This document shows, in pieces, positions 52,834 through 60,856 of a DNA stretch of 64,000 bases. Numbering within the stretch: the first letter of the stretch is position 1; each line of letters begins with the position of its first letter. The notes beneath the pieces were generated by a model that saw only the letters and a program-made list of their open reading frames with translations, had not been told where the DNA came from and ran no database searches. The translations under genes and the position numbers were made by a program. Origin of the DNA: an uncultured Sphingomonadaceae bacterium (lineage in GTDB: Bacteria; Pseudomonadota; Alphaproteobacteria; Sphingomonadales; Sphingomonadaceae); contig CALKUK010000015.1 in the NCBI GenBank assembly GCA_937996655.1, forward strand, positions 124,001 through 188,000, given 5' to 3'.

Positions 52834-54222
52834 TTAGGCCTTGCTGGAGATCAGCCGGTAGCCGACACTCGGTTCGTTGATGATGAGGACAGGGTCGGCT
52901 GGATCAGCCTCCAGCTTTTGGCGGAGCGACCGGACAGCCACCCGCAGATAGTCGATATGCTCCTGCTGGGCGGGACCCCAAACGGCGCGCAGCAAATGGC
53001 GATGGGACAAGACCCGGCCGGCATGCTTTGCCAGTTCACTCAACACCGCAAATTCCTTGGGCGTCAAATGGACTTCTTCGCCCTTCTTCAGCACCGACCT
53101 GTGATGCAGGTCTACTGAGATATCGCCAAAGCGCAAAGGGGCCTGATCCGCGCCGGGGCCAAGATCGACGAGCGAGTCGATGTAACGATCCACCTTCGTT
53201 ACTTCCTCCGTCAACTCGGCTACGATGGCGCGGTTGGCGGCCCCGTCGCGGCGCAGCGCCCGCAAATTCGATTGGATCGCGTTAAGCCGCGGCTTCACAT
53301 CATCGCCTATGGACACAAGCAGGGCAGAGCGGAGCCGGTCCAGTTCCCGAAGGGCGGCCGCCTCATGCGCATCACGGTCCAGACGGGCCCGTTCCAGCGC
53401 CAACGCTGCCTGATCCAGCAGGCTTTCCATCAATTGCATTTGATCCTTCGCAACCGGCTGGACGCCATCTTCGCGCGCCAAGCCGATCACAGCTATCGGT
53501 TCGCCCTGCGGCGTGATGGGATGGAACTGCCAGTCGGATTCCCTCACAAGCGCCTGCCCGCGGCCAGAGACCCTTCCGGATTTGAACGCCGCTGCGGCCG
53601 CCGCAAAATCACTGGGGTTGAGTGCCGTCCCATCCGATGTCGCGACCGTCACTTCCGGCGCCTCCGCCCCGGTGAGAAGGACCGCATGGCAGGCAAAGAT
53701 CCGCGCAATCTCATTCACGGTCTCGCGCGCGACATCCTGTTCTTTCGTCGCTGCGAGCAGGCGACGGGCGAAACCGGCGATGGTCGCGTTGCGCGCGGCG
53801 TGGGAGGCTGCCAATTGCGCCTGCGTGCGGACGGACGCGGCGAGTTGGCTGCTCACGACCGCCACCAAAAGCAGGGTGAGAACCGTCACGACATCCGCAG
53901 GACTATTGATCGCGAACGTGCGGAAGGGGGCCGTAAAATAATAATTATATGCCAGCGTTGAGGCGAACGCCGCCAGCAGCGCCGGCCGCAAGCCAGCATA
54001 GATCGCCGCTGCCAGAACAGGCGGCAAATAAAGCATAACGACCGCTGAATTGCCAAAACGGGATGACACGAGCAGGCAAAGCAGCGTTGCGCCCGCCACC
54101 ATCAGTAAGGCGAGCACATAGCCGGCCAGAGACGAGGCCAATGCGGGAGGGCGATCCCCTCTTTGGAAGAGACTTGTATCCATGCGCGTAAAATGCGCCT
54201 CACCAGACCGTTCGTCGAGCAT
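52834..54222 (-). CDS. Membrane-bound KdpD-KdpE hybrid regulator (DUF4118-GAF-wHTH)
   Basis: This 462-residue protein (numbered from ATG 54222) carries four hydrophobic helices (about 31-130) with the KdpD DUF4118 pattern (YLPPVLAAAIYAGLRPALLAA ... AYNYYFTAPFRTF). A GAF region follows (about 150-280). The residual HisKA stretch reads LLVSIGDDVKPRL where KdpD has SHDLRTPL, so the phospho-acceptor His is Asp307. The HATPase and receiver are absent. Residues 364-458 form an OmpR/KdpE winged helix (HLTPKEFAVLSELAKHAGRVLSHRHLLRAVWG ... YLRVAVRSLRQKLE ... GVGYRL-type end). It is divergent from kup. ATG 54183 is an alternative start. Confidence 0.88.
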   Translation of the reverse strand: MLDERSGEAHFTRMDTSLFQRGDRPPALASSLAGYVLALLMVAGATLLCLLVSSRFGNSAVVMLYLPPVLAAAIYAGLRPALLAAFASTLAYNYYFTAPFRTFAINSPADVVTVLTLLLVAVVSSQLAASVRTQAQLAASHAARNATIAGFARRLLAATKEQDVARETVNEIARIFACHAVLLTGAEAPEVTVATSDGTALNPSDFAAAAAAFKSGRVSGRGQALVRESDWQFHPITPQGEPIAVIGLAREDGVQPVAKDQMQLMESLLDQAALALERARLDRDAHEAAALRELDRLRSALLVSIGDDVKPRLNAIQSNLRALRRDGAANRAIVAELTEEVTKVDRYIDSLVDLGPGADQAPLRFGDISVDLHHRSVLKKGEEVHLTPKEFAVLSELAKHAGRVLSHRHLLRAVWGPAQQEHIDYLRVAVRSLRQKLEADPADPVLIINEPSVGYRLISSKA

Positions 54223-54241
54223 AACCCGCAGCTGCTCCACA

Positions 54242-54255
54242 ATTCCACATGGAAT
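54242..54255. promoter_or_regulatory. Inverted repeat between the hybrid regulator and kup
   Basis: ATTCC-ACAT-GGAAT lies in the 62-base divergent gap, 30 bases before the kup ATG. It is a candidate operator for the winged helix of the hybrid regulator. Confidence 0.4.
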
Positions 54256-54284
54256 CTTTATGCGTATTGGCGCACTAGGCCCGC

Positions 54285-56201
54285 ATGACAAGCTCCACCG
54301 CTCTGCCGGAGTCCGGCGCCGCCGCTTCCCTGAACCACGGCAAGAAGGACAGCCTGCCTGTCCTCATGCTCGGCGCTGTTGGCGTCGTCTATGGGGACAT
54401 CGGGACGTCGCCGCTCTACGCGATGAAAGAAAGCTTTATCGGTCCGCACCCGCTGGCGGTTGATCACCTTCACATCTTCGGTGTGTTGAGCCTCATCTTC
54501 TGGTCGCTGATGCTGATCGTGACGCTGAAATATGTGTTCGTCGCCATGCGGGCAGACAATAAGGGCGAAGGCGGCTCCTTTGCATTGCTGGCGCTGATTT
54601 CCCGCCACCTCGAAGATCACCGCTGGGCCGCTGCGCTGGCTGTGCTGGGCGTCTCCGCCGCCGCCTTGTTTTATGGCGACGCGATGCTGACGCCGGCCAT
54701 CTCGGTCTTGTCCGCTGTGGAAGGGCTGACCATCGTGGAATCGCGGTTGCAGCCGTTGGTGCTGCCGATTGCCGTCCTCATCCTCGTCGCCCTCTTCCTC
54801 ATCCAATCGCGCGGCACTGCCCGCGTCGGCAAGTTGTTCGGCCCGATTATCGTCGTCTATTTCGTGGTGCTCGCCATATTGGGTGTGGCGAACATCATGA
54901 CGCATCCGGAGATTTTGACGATCATCAACCCTTATTGGGCGGTCGAGTTCTTCCGCTATGATTCAAGGCTGGCCTTCCTCGCCATGGGGTCCGTCTTTCT
55001 GGCTGTGACAGGCGCCGAGACGCTCTATGCCGACATGGGGCATTTCGGTCGCAAGGCGATCAGCTATAGCTGGCTCGGGCTGGTCTATCCCTGCCTCATG
55101 CTCAACTATATGGGCCAGGGGGCCTTGCTGCTTGGCACGCCGGCCGCAGTTGAAAACCCCTTCTACCTGATGGCGCCGGATTGGGCGCGGCTGCCCCTCG
55201 TCCTGCTCGCCACCTGCGCGACGGTGATCGCCAGCCAGGCTGTTATTTCGGGAGCCTTCTCCGTTACCCATCAGGCGATCCAACTCGGCTTTCTGCCCCG
55301 CCTGAAGATCTTGCACACCAGTGAAAAGGCCGTTGGGCAAATCTATATGCCCGCCATCAATTGGGGCCTCTTGATCATGGTCTTGGTGCTCATCCTCGGC
55401 TTCCGTGAATCGACCAAGCTGGCCTCGGCTTATGGCATCTCCGTTGTCGGCACGATGATCATTACGACAGCCATGCTCGCCTTCCTTCTGTTTAAGGTGT
55501 GGAACTGGAACCGCTGGCTGGCCGCAGCCACCATTGCGATCTTCGCCGTGGTCGATGTGGCCTTTTTCCTGTCCAACGTCACCAAGGTCGCGGATGGCGG
55601 CTGGTTCCCCCTTCTGGTCGCTGGAACGGTGTTCATCATCCTGACGACCTGGGCCAAGGGCCGCGCCCTCATGCGCGCGCAACTGGCGAAAGAAGGCGTG
55701 CCCATGGACATCTTCATCAAGTCTGCCAGTGGCTCCGCGCACCGCGTCAGCGGGACGTCCATTTTCCTGTCGGTTACAGCTGACGGGGTTCCGGCTGCGT
55801 TGCTCCACAATCTCAAGCACAATCAGGTGCTGCATGACCGCGTCATCATTCTGACCGTCCGGTTTGAAGAGACGCCTTATGTGGAGGCCAAAGACCGCAT
55901 TGAGACGAAATCGGCAGGTCATGGCTTCTACCATGTGATCCTGCGCTACGGCTTCATGGAAGATGTGGACGTGCCGCGCGATCTGCAATTAGACGCCTCA
56001 TGCGGCGGCCCGATTGAGCCCATGCGCACCAGCTATTTCCTCGGGCGGCAAAAGCTGATCGCGTCTCAGGAAATGCCGGGCATGGCGCTGTGGCGCGAAC
56101 ATCTGTTCGCCTGGATGCTCAAGACATCGGAATCCGCGATGGACTTCTTCAAGCTGCCCACCAACCGGGTGGTGGAACTGGGCAGCCAATTGCGGATCTG
56201 A
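54285..56201 (+). CDS. kup: Potassium uptake protein Kup
   Basis: This 638-residue transporter has the Kup start LPVLMLGAVGVVYGDIGTSPLYAMKE, about 12 hydrophobic helices over the first 450 residues, GDAMLTPAISVLSAVEGL and ETLYADMGHFGRKAI, and a hydrophilic C-terminal domain. It is a constitutive, proton-coupled K+ importer in other bacteria. The divergent membrane-bound regulator suggests that expression here is controlled. The ATG has no strong ribosome site. Confidence 0.96.
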   Translation: MTSSTALPESGAAASLNHGKKDSLPVLMLGAVGVVYGDIGTSPLYAMKESFIGPHPLAVDHLHIFGVLSLIFWSLMLIVTLKYVFVAMRADNKGEGGSFALLALISRHLEDHRWAAALAVLGVSAAALFYGDAMLTPAISVLSAVEGLTIVESRLQPLVLPIAVLILVALFLIQSRGTARVGKLFGPIIVVYFVVLAILGVANIMTHPEILTIINPYWAVEFFRYDSRLAFLAMGSVFLAVTGAETLYADMGHFGRKAISYSWLGLVYPCLMLNYMGQGALLLGTPAAVENPFYLMAPDWARLPLVLLATCATVIASQAVISGAFSVTHQAIQLGFLPRLKILHTSEKAVGQIYMPAINWGLLIMVLVLILGFRESTKLASAYGISVVGTMIITTAMLAFLLFKVWNWNRWLAAATIAIFAVVDVAFFLSNVTKVADGGWFPLLVAGTVFIILTTWAKGRALMRAQLAKEGVPMDIFIKSASGSAHRVSGTSIFLSVTADGVPAALLHNLKHNQVLHDRVIILTVRFEETPYVEAKDRIETKSAGHGFYHVILRYGFMEDVDVPRDLQLDASCGGPIEPMRTSYFLGRQKLIASQEMPGMALWREHLFAWMLKTSESAMDFFKLPTNRVVELGSQLRI

Positions 56202-56212
56202 CGGGCGGTGCG

Positions 56213-56560
56213 TTAGCCCGCCCGGCCGCGCCCTTCGCCGAGCAAGAGCACACGGACATCGCCACCGCTGCGCGCCGTCTGCACCAATAGGTAAACCGAC
56301 AGGAACAGCATCCCGCCGAAAAAGGCGACCAGCCCCAGCGCCAGACCTGGGACCGAAAACTGGTGCCGCCAGCTCACCCAAATCGCGGAAAGCGCGAGGA
56401 AGCACATGAAATCAAGGTTGAACTGCCCCGGCCAGGCCATCTCCACCATATCCCCGAAGAAGACAGGCAGCAGGTTCAACCCGTGGTTGGCGATGGTAAC
56501 CGACGTGTAGACCGCAATGGCGACACAGCAGACGAGCAGGAAGAAGCGAAACAGAGCCAT
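56213..56560 (-). CDS. Small membrane protein
   Basis: This 115-residue protein has three hydrophobic helices: FRFFLLVCCVAIAVYTSVTIA, FNLDFMCFLALSAIWVSW and LALGLVAFFGGMLFLSVYLLVQ. HGLNLLPVFFGDMVEMAWPGQFNLDF is a conserved-looking block I have seen in sphingomonad and other proteobacterial proteins without a named function. ATG 56560 has GAAGGA eight bases upstream and is preferred over 56566. Two palindromes lie directly before it. Confidence 0.7.
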   Translation of the reverse strand: MALFRFFLLVCCVAIAVYTSVTIANHGLNLLPVFFGDMVEMAWPGQFNLDFMCFLALSAIWVSWRHQFSVPGLALGLVAFFGGMLFLSVYLLVQTARSGGDVRVLLLGEGRGRAG

Positions 56561-56574
56561 GACCAAAATCCTTC

Positions 56575-56617
56575 TGTAGCGACTGCTTCACACTAAGCGT
56601 GCGTAGCAGTCGCTACA
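56575..56617. promoter_or_regulatory. Tandem palindromic operators before the small membrane protein
   Basis: GTAGC-GACT-GCTTC (56576-56589) and GTAGC-AGTC-GCTAC (56603-56616) are two copies of one operator-like palindrome. Together they also form a 13-bp inverted repeat with a 17-base spacer. The form recalls TetR-family operators. No TetR gene is in the window. Confidence 0.6.
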
Positions 56618-56692
56618 AGAGGGAAAGTCCAACCCGCCGCCCCAGCGCAGGCCGGGGTCTCATAGATTGGGGCATGACGAGGATAGGCGGAC

Positions 56693-57550
56693 TTACAGCC
56701 CGTCGACGCTCTTGCTGACGAGGATGTTGACCGAGACGCGGCGGTTCTGCCGCTTGCCTTCTTCAGTGTCATTGCTCGCCAGCGGATCTGCCGCTGCCAT
56801 ACCGGTCGGCGTCAGCATCCGGTAAGGCTTCCAGTGGCAGGCCTGCTGGAGATAATTGATCACGCGGTTCGCCCGCTTTTCGCTGAGCACCTGATTGGCA
56901 TCTTCACTGCCAACCGAGTCTGTGTAGCCGACGACGAGCATCAGCGCGTTGTCAGTCGTTTCAGCCTGTTGCGCGGTGGAGCAGAGTTCCGCCTTGGCAG
57001 CCTCCGACAGCGTCCATTTGCCGGTGTCGAAATAGACGTTTGTCGTGCCCTTCACATTATACTTGTCGATATCGCCCATGCGGCCGCGCAGCGCCTCGGT
57101 TGCAGCGGACTGTTCGGCGAACTGCTGGGACGTGCCGACGCGGATCATGTTGACCGTTTTGAAGTCCCTGCCCTTGAAGCTGATCTGGCTGGCAATCAGA
57201 TCCGTGCCTGCCTGCAATGTCTTCACCGTCACGGGCAGGCCGTTCAAAATATCGGCCTTGGTTGGTGTCTTGCCAGATCCCTTGATCTTGGTGATCTCGA
57301 CCAGCTTGATGTCGACCATCGTGCCTGTATCGCTCGTAATGCGCACGCGGTCTCCCTTCCGCGCGGTGACAATCCCCTTCACATCCGGCCCCTTGGGGAG
57401 GGCCGAAAAGTCAATCGCAGCCTCTTGGCCGGTTACGACGATGTTGGGGTTAGAAGTGTCCTGGTCCTGCGCGAAGGCGATGCCCGCTCCAGAGGCGCTC
57501 AGCAGCGCAAACAGGACGGGTGCAACAGTAAAATTGGAAACGGCACGCAT
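56693..57550 (-). CDS. OmpA-family outer-membrane/peptidoglycan-binding protein
   Basis: This 285-residue protein has a signal peptide (MRAVSNFTVAPVLFALLSASGAGIAFA), a 140-residue unique N-terminal part, and a C-terminal OmpA domain: VYFDTGKWTLSEAAKAELCSTA, VVGYTDSVGSEDANQVLSEKRANRVINYLQ and EEGKRQNRRVSVNI. It should bind peptidoglycan. GGGAGA precedes ATG 57550; the longer frame is unsupported. It is a single gene. Confidence 0.88.
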   Translation of the reverse strand: MRAVSNFTVAPVLFALLSASGAGIAFAQDQDTSNPNIVVTGQEAAIDFSALPKGPDVKGIVTARKGDRVRITSDTGTMVDIKLVEITKIKGSGKTPTKADILNGLPVTVKTLQAGTDLIASQISFKGRDFKTVNMIRVGTSQQFAEQSAATEALRGRMGDIDKYNVKGTTNVYFDTGKWTLSEAAKAELCSTAQQAETTDNALMLVVGYTDSVGSEDANQVLSEKRANRVINYLQQACHWKPYRMLTPTGMAAADPLASNDTEEGKRQNRRVSVNILVSKSVDGL

Positions 57551-57693
57551 TGATATTCTCCCTTTGGCGACCCCCGTAGCCGGATGCCCTTGCTGAAGAC
57601 AACCTGTCTGACCGATGAATGCATACGTGGATGTCATTGAAATCAGGGATGGTTTGTGGGTGGGGCGAGATGAGTTGAGGGGTAAGGTATCCC

Positions 57694-58161
57694 CTAGAAC
57701 ATATACTTCATCGTAATCGGCAGCTTCACCGCGTCCGCCCCCACAGCAAAGGCCGCGCTTTTAAATGTCGGCGGGCCCATGCGCACCGGCGGGTTGCGCG
57801 ACATGCCAAAGCCTTCCTTGGGAATAAACAGCGCGACATCCATTTTGTTGTTGCCATTCTCATCATGGATAAGGGCAATGGCATAGGTGCCGGGGCCGAC
57901 GCCCTCGAACTTCGCCGTCAACGTCGCGCGCGCGGGCAGCGCGATCTTGCGGCTTTTGGGGTCCTTCCCGCAATCTGGATAGGCTTTTGCATTAGCCGTC
58001 ATGCACACAAGAACGTTGCCCTTGGCATTGCGCACGCCGGTGATGATCGCTTCGACGTCAGCCCCGGCCTTTGGCGCGTCCGTCACTGCCATCAAAGGCG
58101 AAGCGGCCAAGGCCAAGGTCAGTACCACACAGCCTGTCCCAAACACGGAAATAGAGCCCAT
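57694..58161 (-). CDS. DUF2141-domain secreted protein (second copy)
   Basis: This 155-residue protein has a signal peptide (GCVVLTLALAASPLMA) and the DUF2141 pattern: VEAIITGVRNAKGNVLVCM, VGPGTYAIALIHDENGNNKMDVALFIPKEGFGMSRNP and a C-terminal KLPITMKYMF. It is homologous to the protein at 42173-42649. Its first 104 bases lie within the end of the sterol-desaturase gene in another frame, with GGGGGA just before the ATG. Confidence 0.85.
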   Translation of the reverse strand: MGSISVFGTGCVVLTLALAASPLMAVTDAPKAGADVEAIITGVRNAKGNVLVCMTANAKAYPDCGKDPKSRKIALPARATLTAKFEGVGPGTYAIALIHDENGNNKMDVALFIPKEGFGMSRNPPVRMGPPTFKSAAFAVGADAVKLPITMKYMF

Positions 58162-58816
58162 AATTCCCCCGATACGCTTCGTGGTGCTTTTGGTGATGCG
58201 TTGCTGTTATCAGCCATTTCCCTGCTGCACCATGAACGAGCGCACGGGGAAACATCTCCCACCCCATGTGATTACCGACACCCATGATCGTCATGATCGA
58301 TAACACGACGCCGAGCGCCGCGACATGGATGGGGATGAGGAACACAAGCGCGGGAATGACGACCGCGCCGGTGATCGCCTCCCACGGGTGAAAACTCATC
58401 GCTGCCCACGCGGTTGGCGGACGGCTTTCATGATGGACGGCATGGGCGATGCGGAACAAGCGAGGCTGATGCATCCAACGGTGCGTCCAGTAAAACCATG
58501 TGTCGTGGAGCGCGAGAAAGGCGAGCACCGAGACCGGCAGATACCAGAGCGGATAGGCATGCACGTCCGTATAAATCTGCGTCCAGCCCTGCGCCTGCCA
58601 GCCCCAGGCGACAATGCCGGCCGGCACGCCATAGATCGCGGCGGACGCAAGGCTCCACCCAATCTCGCGCCGCATCTGCCTGTCCAGCCCGACATAAAGC
58701 CCGCGATGCTTCACCCGCGTCGCCCAAGCAAAGGCGCCGCTGGTGATCAGATAGCGCACGCCGACGATCACCGTCATGGCGACGGCGGAGATCAGGATGG
58801 CGGGGAGTGCGATCAT
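58058..58816 (-). CDS. Sterol desaturase/fatty-acid hydroxylase superfamily membrane protein
   Basis: This 252-residue membrane protein has the diiron histidine motifs LHDTWFYWTHRWMH, HAVHHES and HHQKHHE over four hydrophobic segments. The superfamily includes C-5 sterol desaturases, fatty-acid hydroxylases and carotenoid ketolases/hydroxylases. It lies 0.9 kb from the carotenoid operon on the other strand, so a role in carotenoid or hopanoid modification is possible but unproven. Its 3' end overlaps the next gene by 104 bases in another frame. Confidence 0.8.
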   Translation of the reverse strand: MIALPAILISAVAMTVIVGVRYLITSGAFAWATRVKHRGLYVGLDRQMRREIGWSLASAAIYGVPAGIVAWGWQAQGWTQIYTDVHAYPLWYLPVSVLAFLALHDTWFYWTHRWMHQPRLFRIAHAVHHESRPPTAWAAMSFHPWEAITGAVVIPALVFLIPIHVAALGVVLSIMTIMGVGNHMGWEMFPRALVHGAAGKWLITATHHQKHHEAYRGNYGLYFRVWDRLCGTDLGLGRFAFDGSDGRAKGRG

Positions 58817-58858
58817 GCAGGGACTATGCCGTATCCCGATGCTTCACGCAAAGTCGCC

Positions 58859-59647
58859 TCACGCGAAAATCGTGATGTTCTGGCGACCCATCAGGATAGG
58901 GCGGCCCGCTTCATCCCACATGCCCATTGTCTGTCCGGCATAGCCATGGCCGACGGCATCATCCTTGGATCGCAGCAACACCCAGCCCTTAGCATCGTAG
59001 CGCGTGGCATCCGCCAGATCGAAATTCCAAGTCATCGAACTGATGGCAGCAGGGCCCGTCAGGCGCGGCATGGAGGCTGGCGGAAGGGCATCGCCCAATG
59101 TTACCAGCGAAACGAGGCCCGCAGGCGCGTCCGCATCCTTATGGCGGACCCAGACGATCATATCGCCATCGTCCGCGCCTGTGACGGGATAGCCGCCGCC
59201 TGCATAACGCATTTCAAAATGCTGGGCGAAGGTGGGCGCCCATTGCCGGAACAGCGGCGGACAATCCTCGGGACGCGGCACGTCCGGCGCGGCGGGGGCT
59301 TCAACGGCAAAGGCAGATTCACGTTCTCCGCCAAAGGCAAAGAGCGTGCGGGTGGCGACAACGCCATCAGCGATGAGATCACACGCCATGAACGTCACGG
59401 ATTTGCCGCGCCGCAGCACCGTCGGCACCAGCGTCGCCTCACCGCCCGATGGGCCGATAAAGGCAATCTGAGCTGACCGCAGCGGGGGCAGATCAGGCAC
59501 CAGCCGTTCACAAGCGGCAAAGCAAAGTCCGGCGGAGACGCCACCATAAAGGGTGCGGCCCTGCCGCCAATCTTCACTGGCGTTGACGGACCAGCGCCCG
59601 TCTCCCGCATCTGAAATGCTGCCGATCAGTGCGCCAAGCGGTGTCAT
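58859..59647 (-). CDS. Acyl-CoA thioesterase-family protein (double hotdog)
   Basis: This 262-residue protein has the TesB-like double-hotdog layout: the first hotdog is RQGRTLYGGVSAGLCFAACERLV and AQIAFIGPSGGEATLVPTVLRRGKSVTFMACDL, and the second is MTWNFDLADA and GWVLLRSKDDAVGHGYAGQTMGMWDEAGRPI. Substrate and pathway are unknown. ATG 59647 is used; the ATG at 59692 would sit nine bases from crtY. The much longer open frame runs through crtY and is rejected. Confidence 0.82.
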   Translation of the reverse strand: MTPLGALIGSISDAGDGRWSVNASEDWRQGRTLYGGVSAGLCFAACERLVPDLPPLRSAQIAFIGPSGGEATLVPTVLRRGKSVTFMACDLIADGVVATRTLFAFGGERESAFAVEAPAAPDVPRPEDCPPLFRQWAPTFAQHFEMRYAGGGYPVTGADDGDMIVWVRHKDADAPAGLVSLVTLGDALPPASMPRLTGPAAISSMTWNFDLADATRYDAKGWVLLRSKDDAVGHGYAGQTMGMWDEAGRPILMGRQNITIFA

Positions 59648-59701
59648 CAGTTCTTTAATCCTCTCGGCCTTTCGCTTTTCCGGCAACGCCATTAGAGCGC
59701 G

Positions 59702-60856
59702 ATGGTGCCTGACGCTACCACCCATTGTGACATCGCCATTGCCGGGGGCGGCCTTGCCGGGTGCCTGATCGCGCTGGCATTGGCCGAACGTCAGCCGCAG
59801 CTTGACGTGCGCATCGTCGAGGCGGGCGAGACGCTCGGCGGCAATCACATCTGGTCGTTCTTTGATAGCGATGTGGCCGACACCGACCGCTGGCTGATCG
59901 CGCCGCTGATCGTCCATCAGTGGCAGGGCTATGACGTTCTGTTTCCCAAGCTCAAACGCACGATGAGCGCGACCTATAACAGCATTACCTCTGACCGGCT
60001 GGACGCGCATGTGCGGCAGGTTCTGGCTGCTGAAAAGATCATCCGCGCCGACGTGAAACACGTAACGCCGGACCAGATCACGCTGCGCGACGGACGGACA
60101 ATCACCGCGCGGCTCACCATCGACGCACGGGGGCCGGGCGATCTCTCCACACTGAAGCTTGGCTGGCAGAAATTTGTCGGGCAGAAGGTCCATGTCCCCG
60201 GCGGGCACGGCCTCACCCGTCCCATTGTGATGGACGCGACGGTCGACCAGATTGACGGCTACCGCTTCGTCTATTGCCTGCCCTTTGATGCCGAGACGGT
60301 CTTCATTGAAGACACCTATTATAGCGACACGCCCGACCTTGACGTGCCCGCCATCCGCGCGCGCATCATTGCCTATGCCGCCGCAAAGGGCTGGCAGACC
60401 AATGGTGGCGGACATGAGGAAGCAGGCGTCCTGCCTGTCATCATCGGCGGAGATTTCGACGCCTATTGGCGCTCAACCGGTCCCGGCATCGCGAAAGCGG
60501 GCATAAGGTCTGGCATGTGCCAGCCGACGACCGGCTATACCCTGCCCGATGCGGTGCGGCTTGCGACCCGTCTTGCGGCGGACCCGGGCATGACGCCCGC
60601 GCAGTTCGAAGCGCTGGCACGCAACCACTGGCAGGCGCGCGGTTATTACCGCCTGCTCGACGCCATGTTGTTCGGCGCGGCACTGCCGGGGCACCGCTAC
60701 CGGATTTTTGAGCGTTTCTATGGCCTTTCGTCCAGCTTGATTGAGCGCTTCTACGCGGGTCAATCGACCCTATTGGATAAGGCGCGCATTCTCACAGGAA
60801 AGCCGCCCGTGCCCATCGTCCGGGCCATTCGCGCCATCTGGGGATTAAGAACATGA
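59702..60856 (+). CDS. crtY: Lycopene beta-cyclase
   Basis: This 384-residue flavoprotein has the N-terminal FAD motif DIAIAGGGLAGCLIALAL and EAGETLGGNHIWSFF, as in CrtY-type cyclases. It also has DGYRFVYCLPFDAETVFIEDTYY and a helical C-terminus. It closes both ends of lycopene to beta-carotene. It is the first gene of the rightward crt operon, and its stop overlaps the crtI ATG. Confidence 0.94.
   Translation: MVPDATTHCDIAIAGGGLAGCLIALALAERQPQLDVRIVEAGETLGGNHIWSFFDSDVADTDRWLIAPLIVHQWQGYDVLFPKLKRTMSATYNSITSDRLDAHVRQVLAAEKIIRADVKHVTPDQITLRDGRTITARLTIDARGPGDLSTLKLGWQKFVGQKVHVPGGHGLTRPIVMDATVDQIDGYRFVYCLPFDAETVFIEDTYYSDTPDLDVPAIRARIIAYAAAKGWQTNGGGHEEAGVLPVIIGGDFDAYWRSTGPGIAKAGIRSGMCQPTTGYTLPDAVRLATRLAADPGMTPAQFEALARNHWQARGYYRLLDAMLFGAALPGHRYRIFERFYGLSSSLIERFYAGQSTLLDKARILTGKPPVPIVRAIRAIWGLRT

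Noticed and set aside
59692..59702. Thioesterase start at ATG 59692
   Set aside because: It would leave nine bases between divergent starts and no ribosome site; ATG 59647 gives a complete domain.
58859..60415. A 518-codon minus-strand frame including the thioesterase
   Set aside because: Its first half is antisense to crtY; only the part from ATG 59647 has thioesterase motifs.
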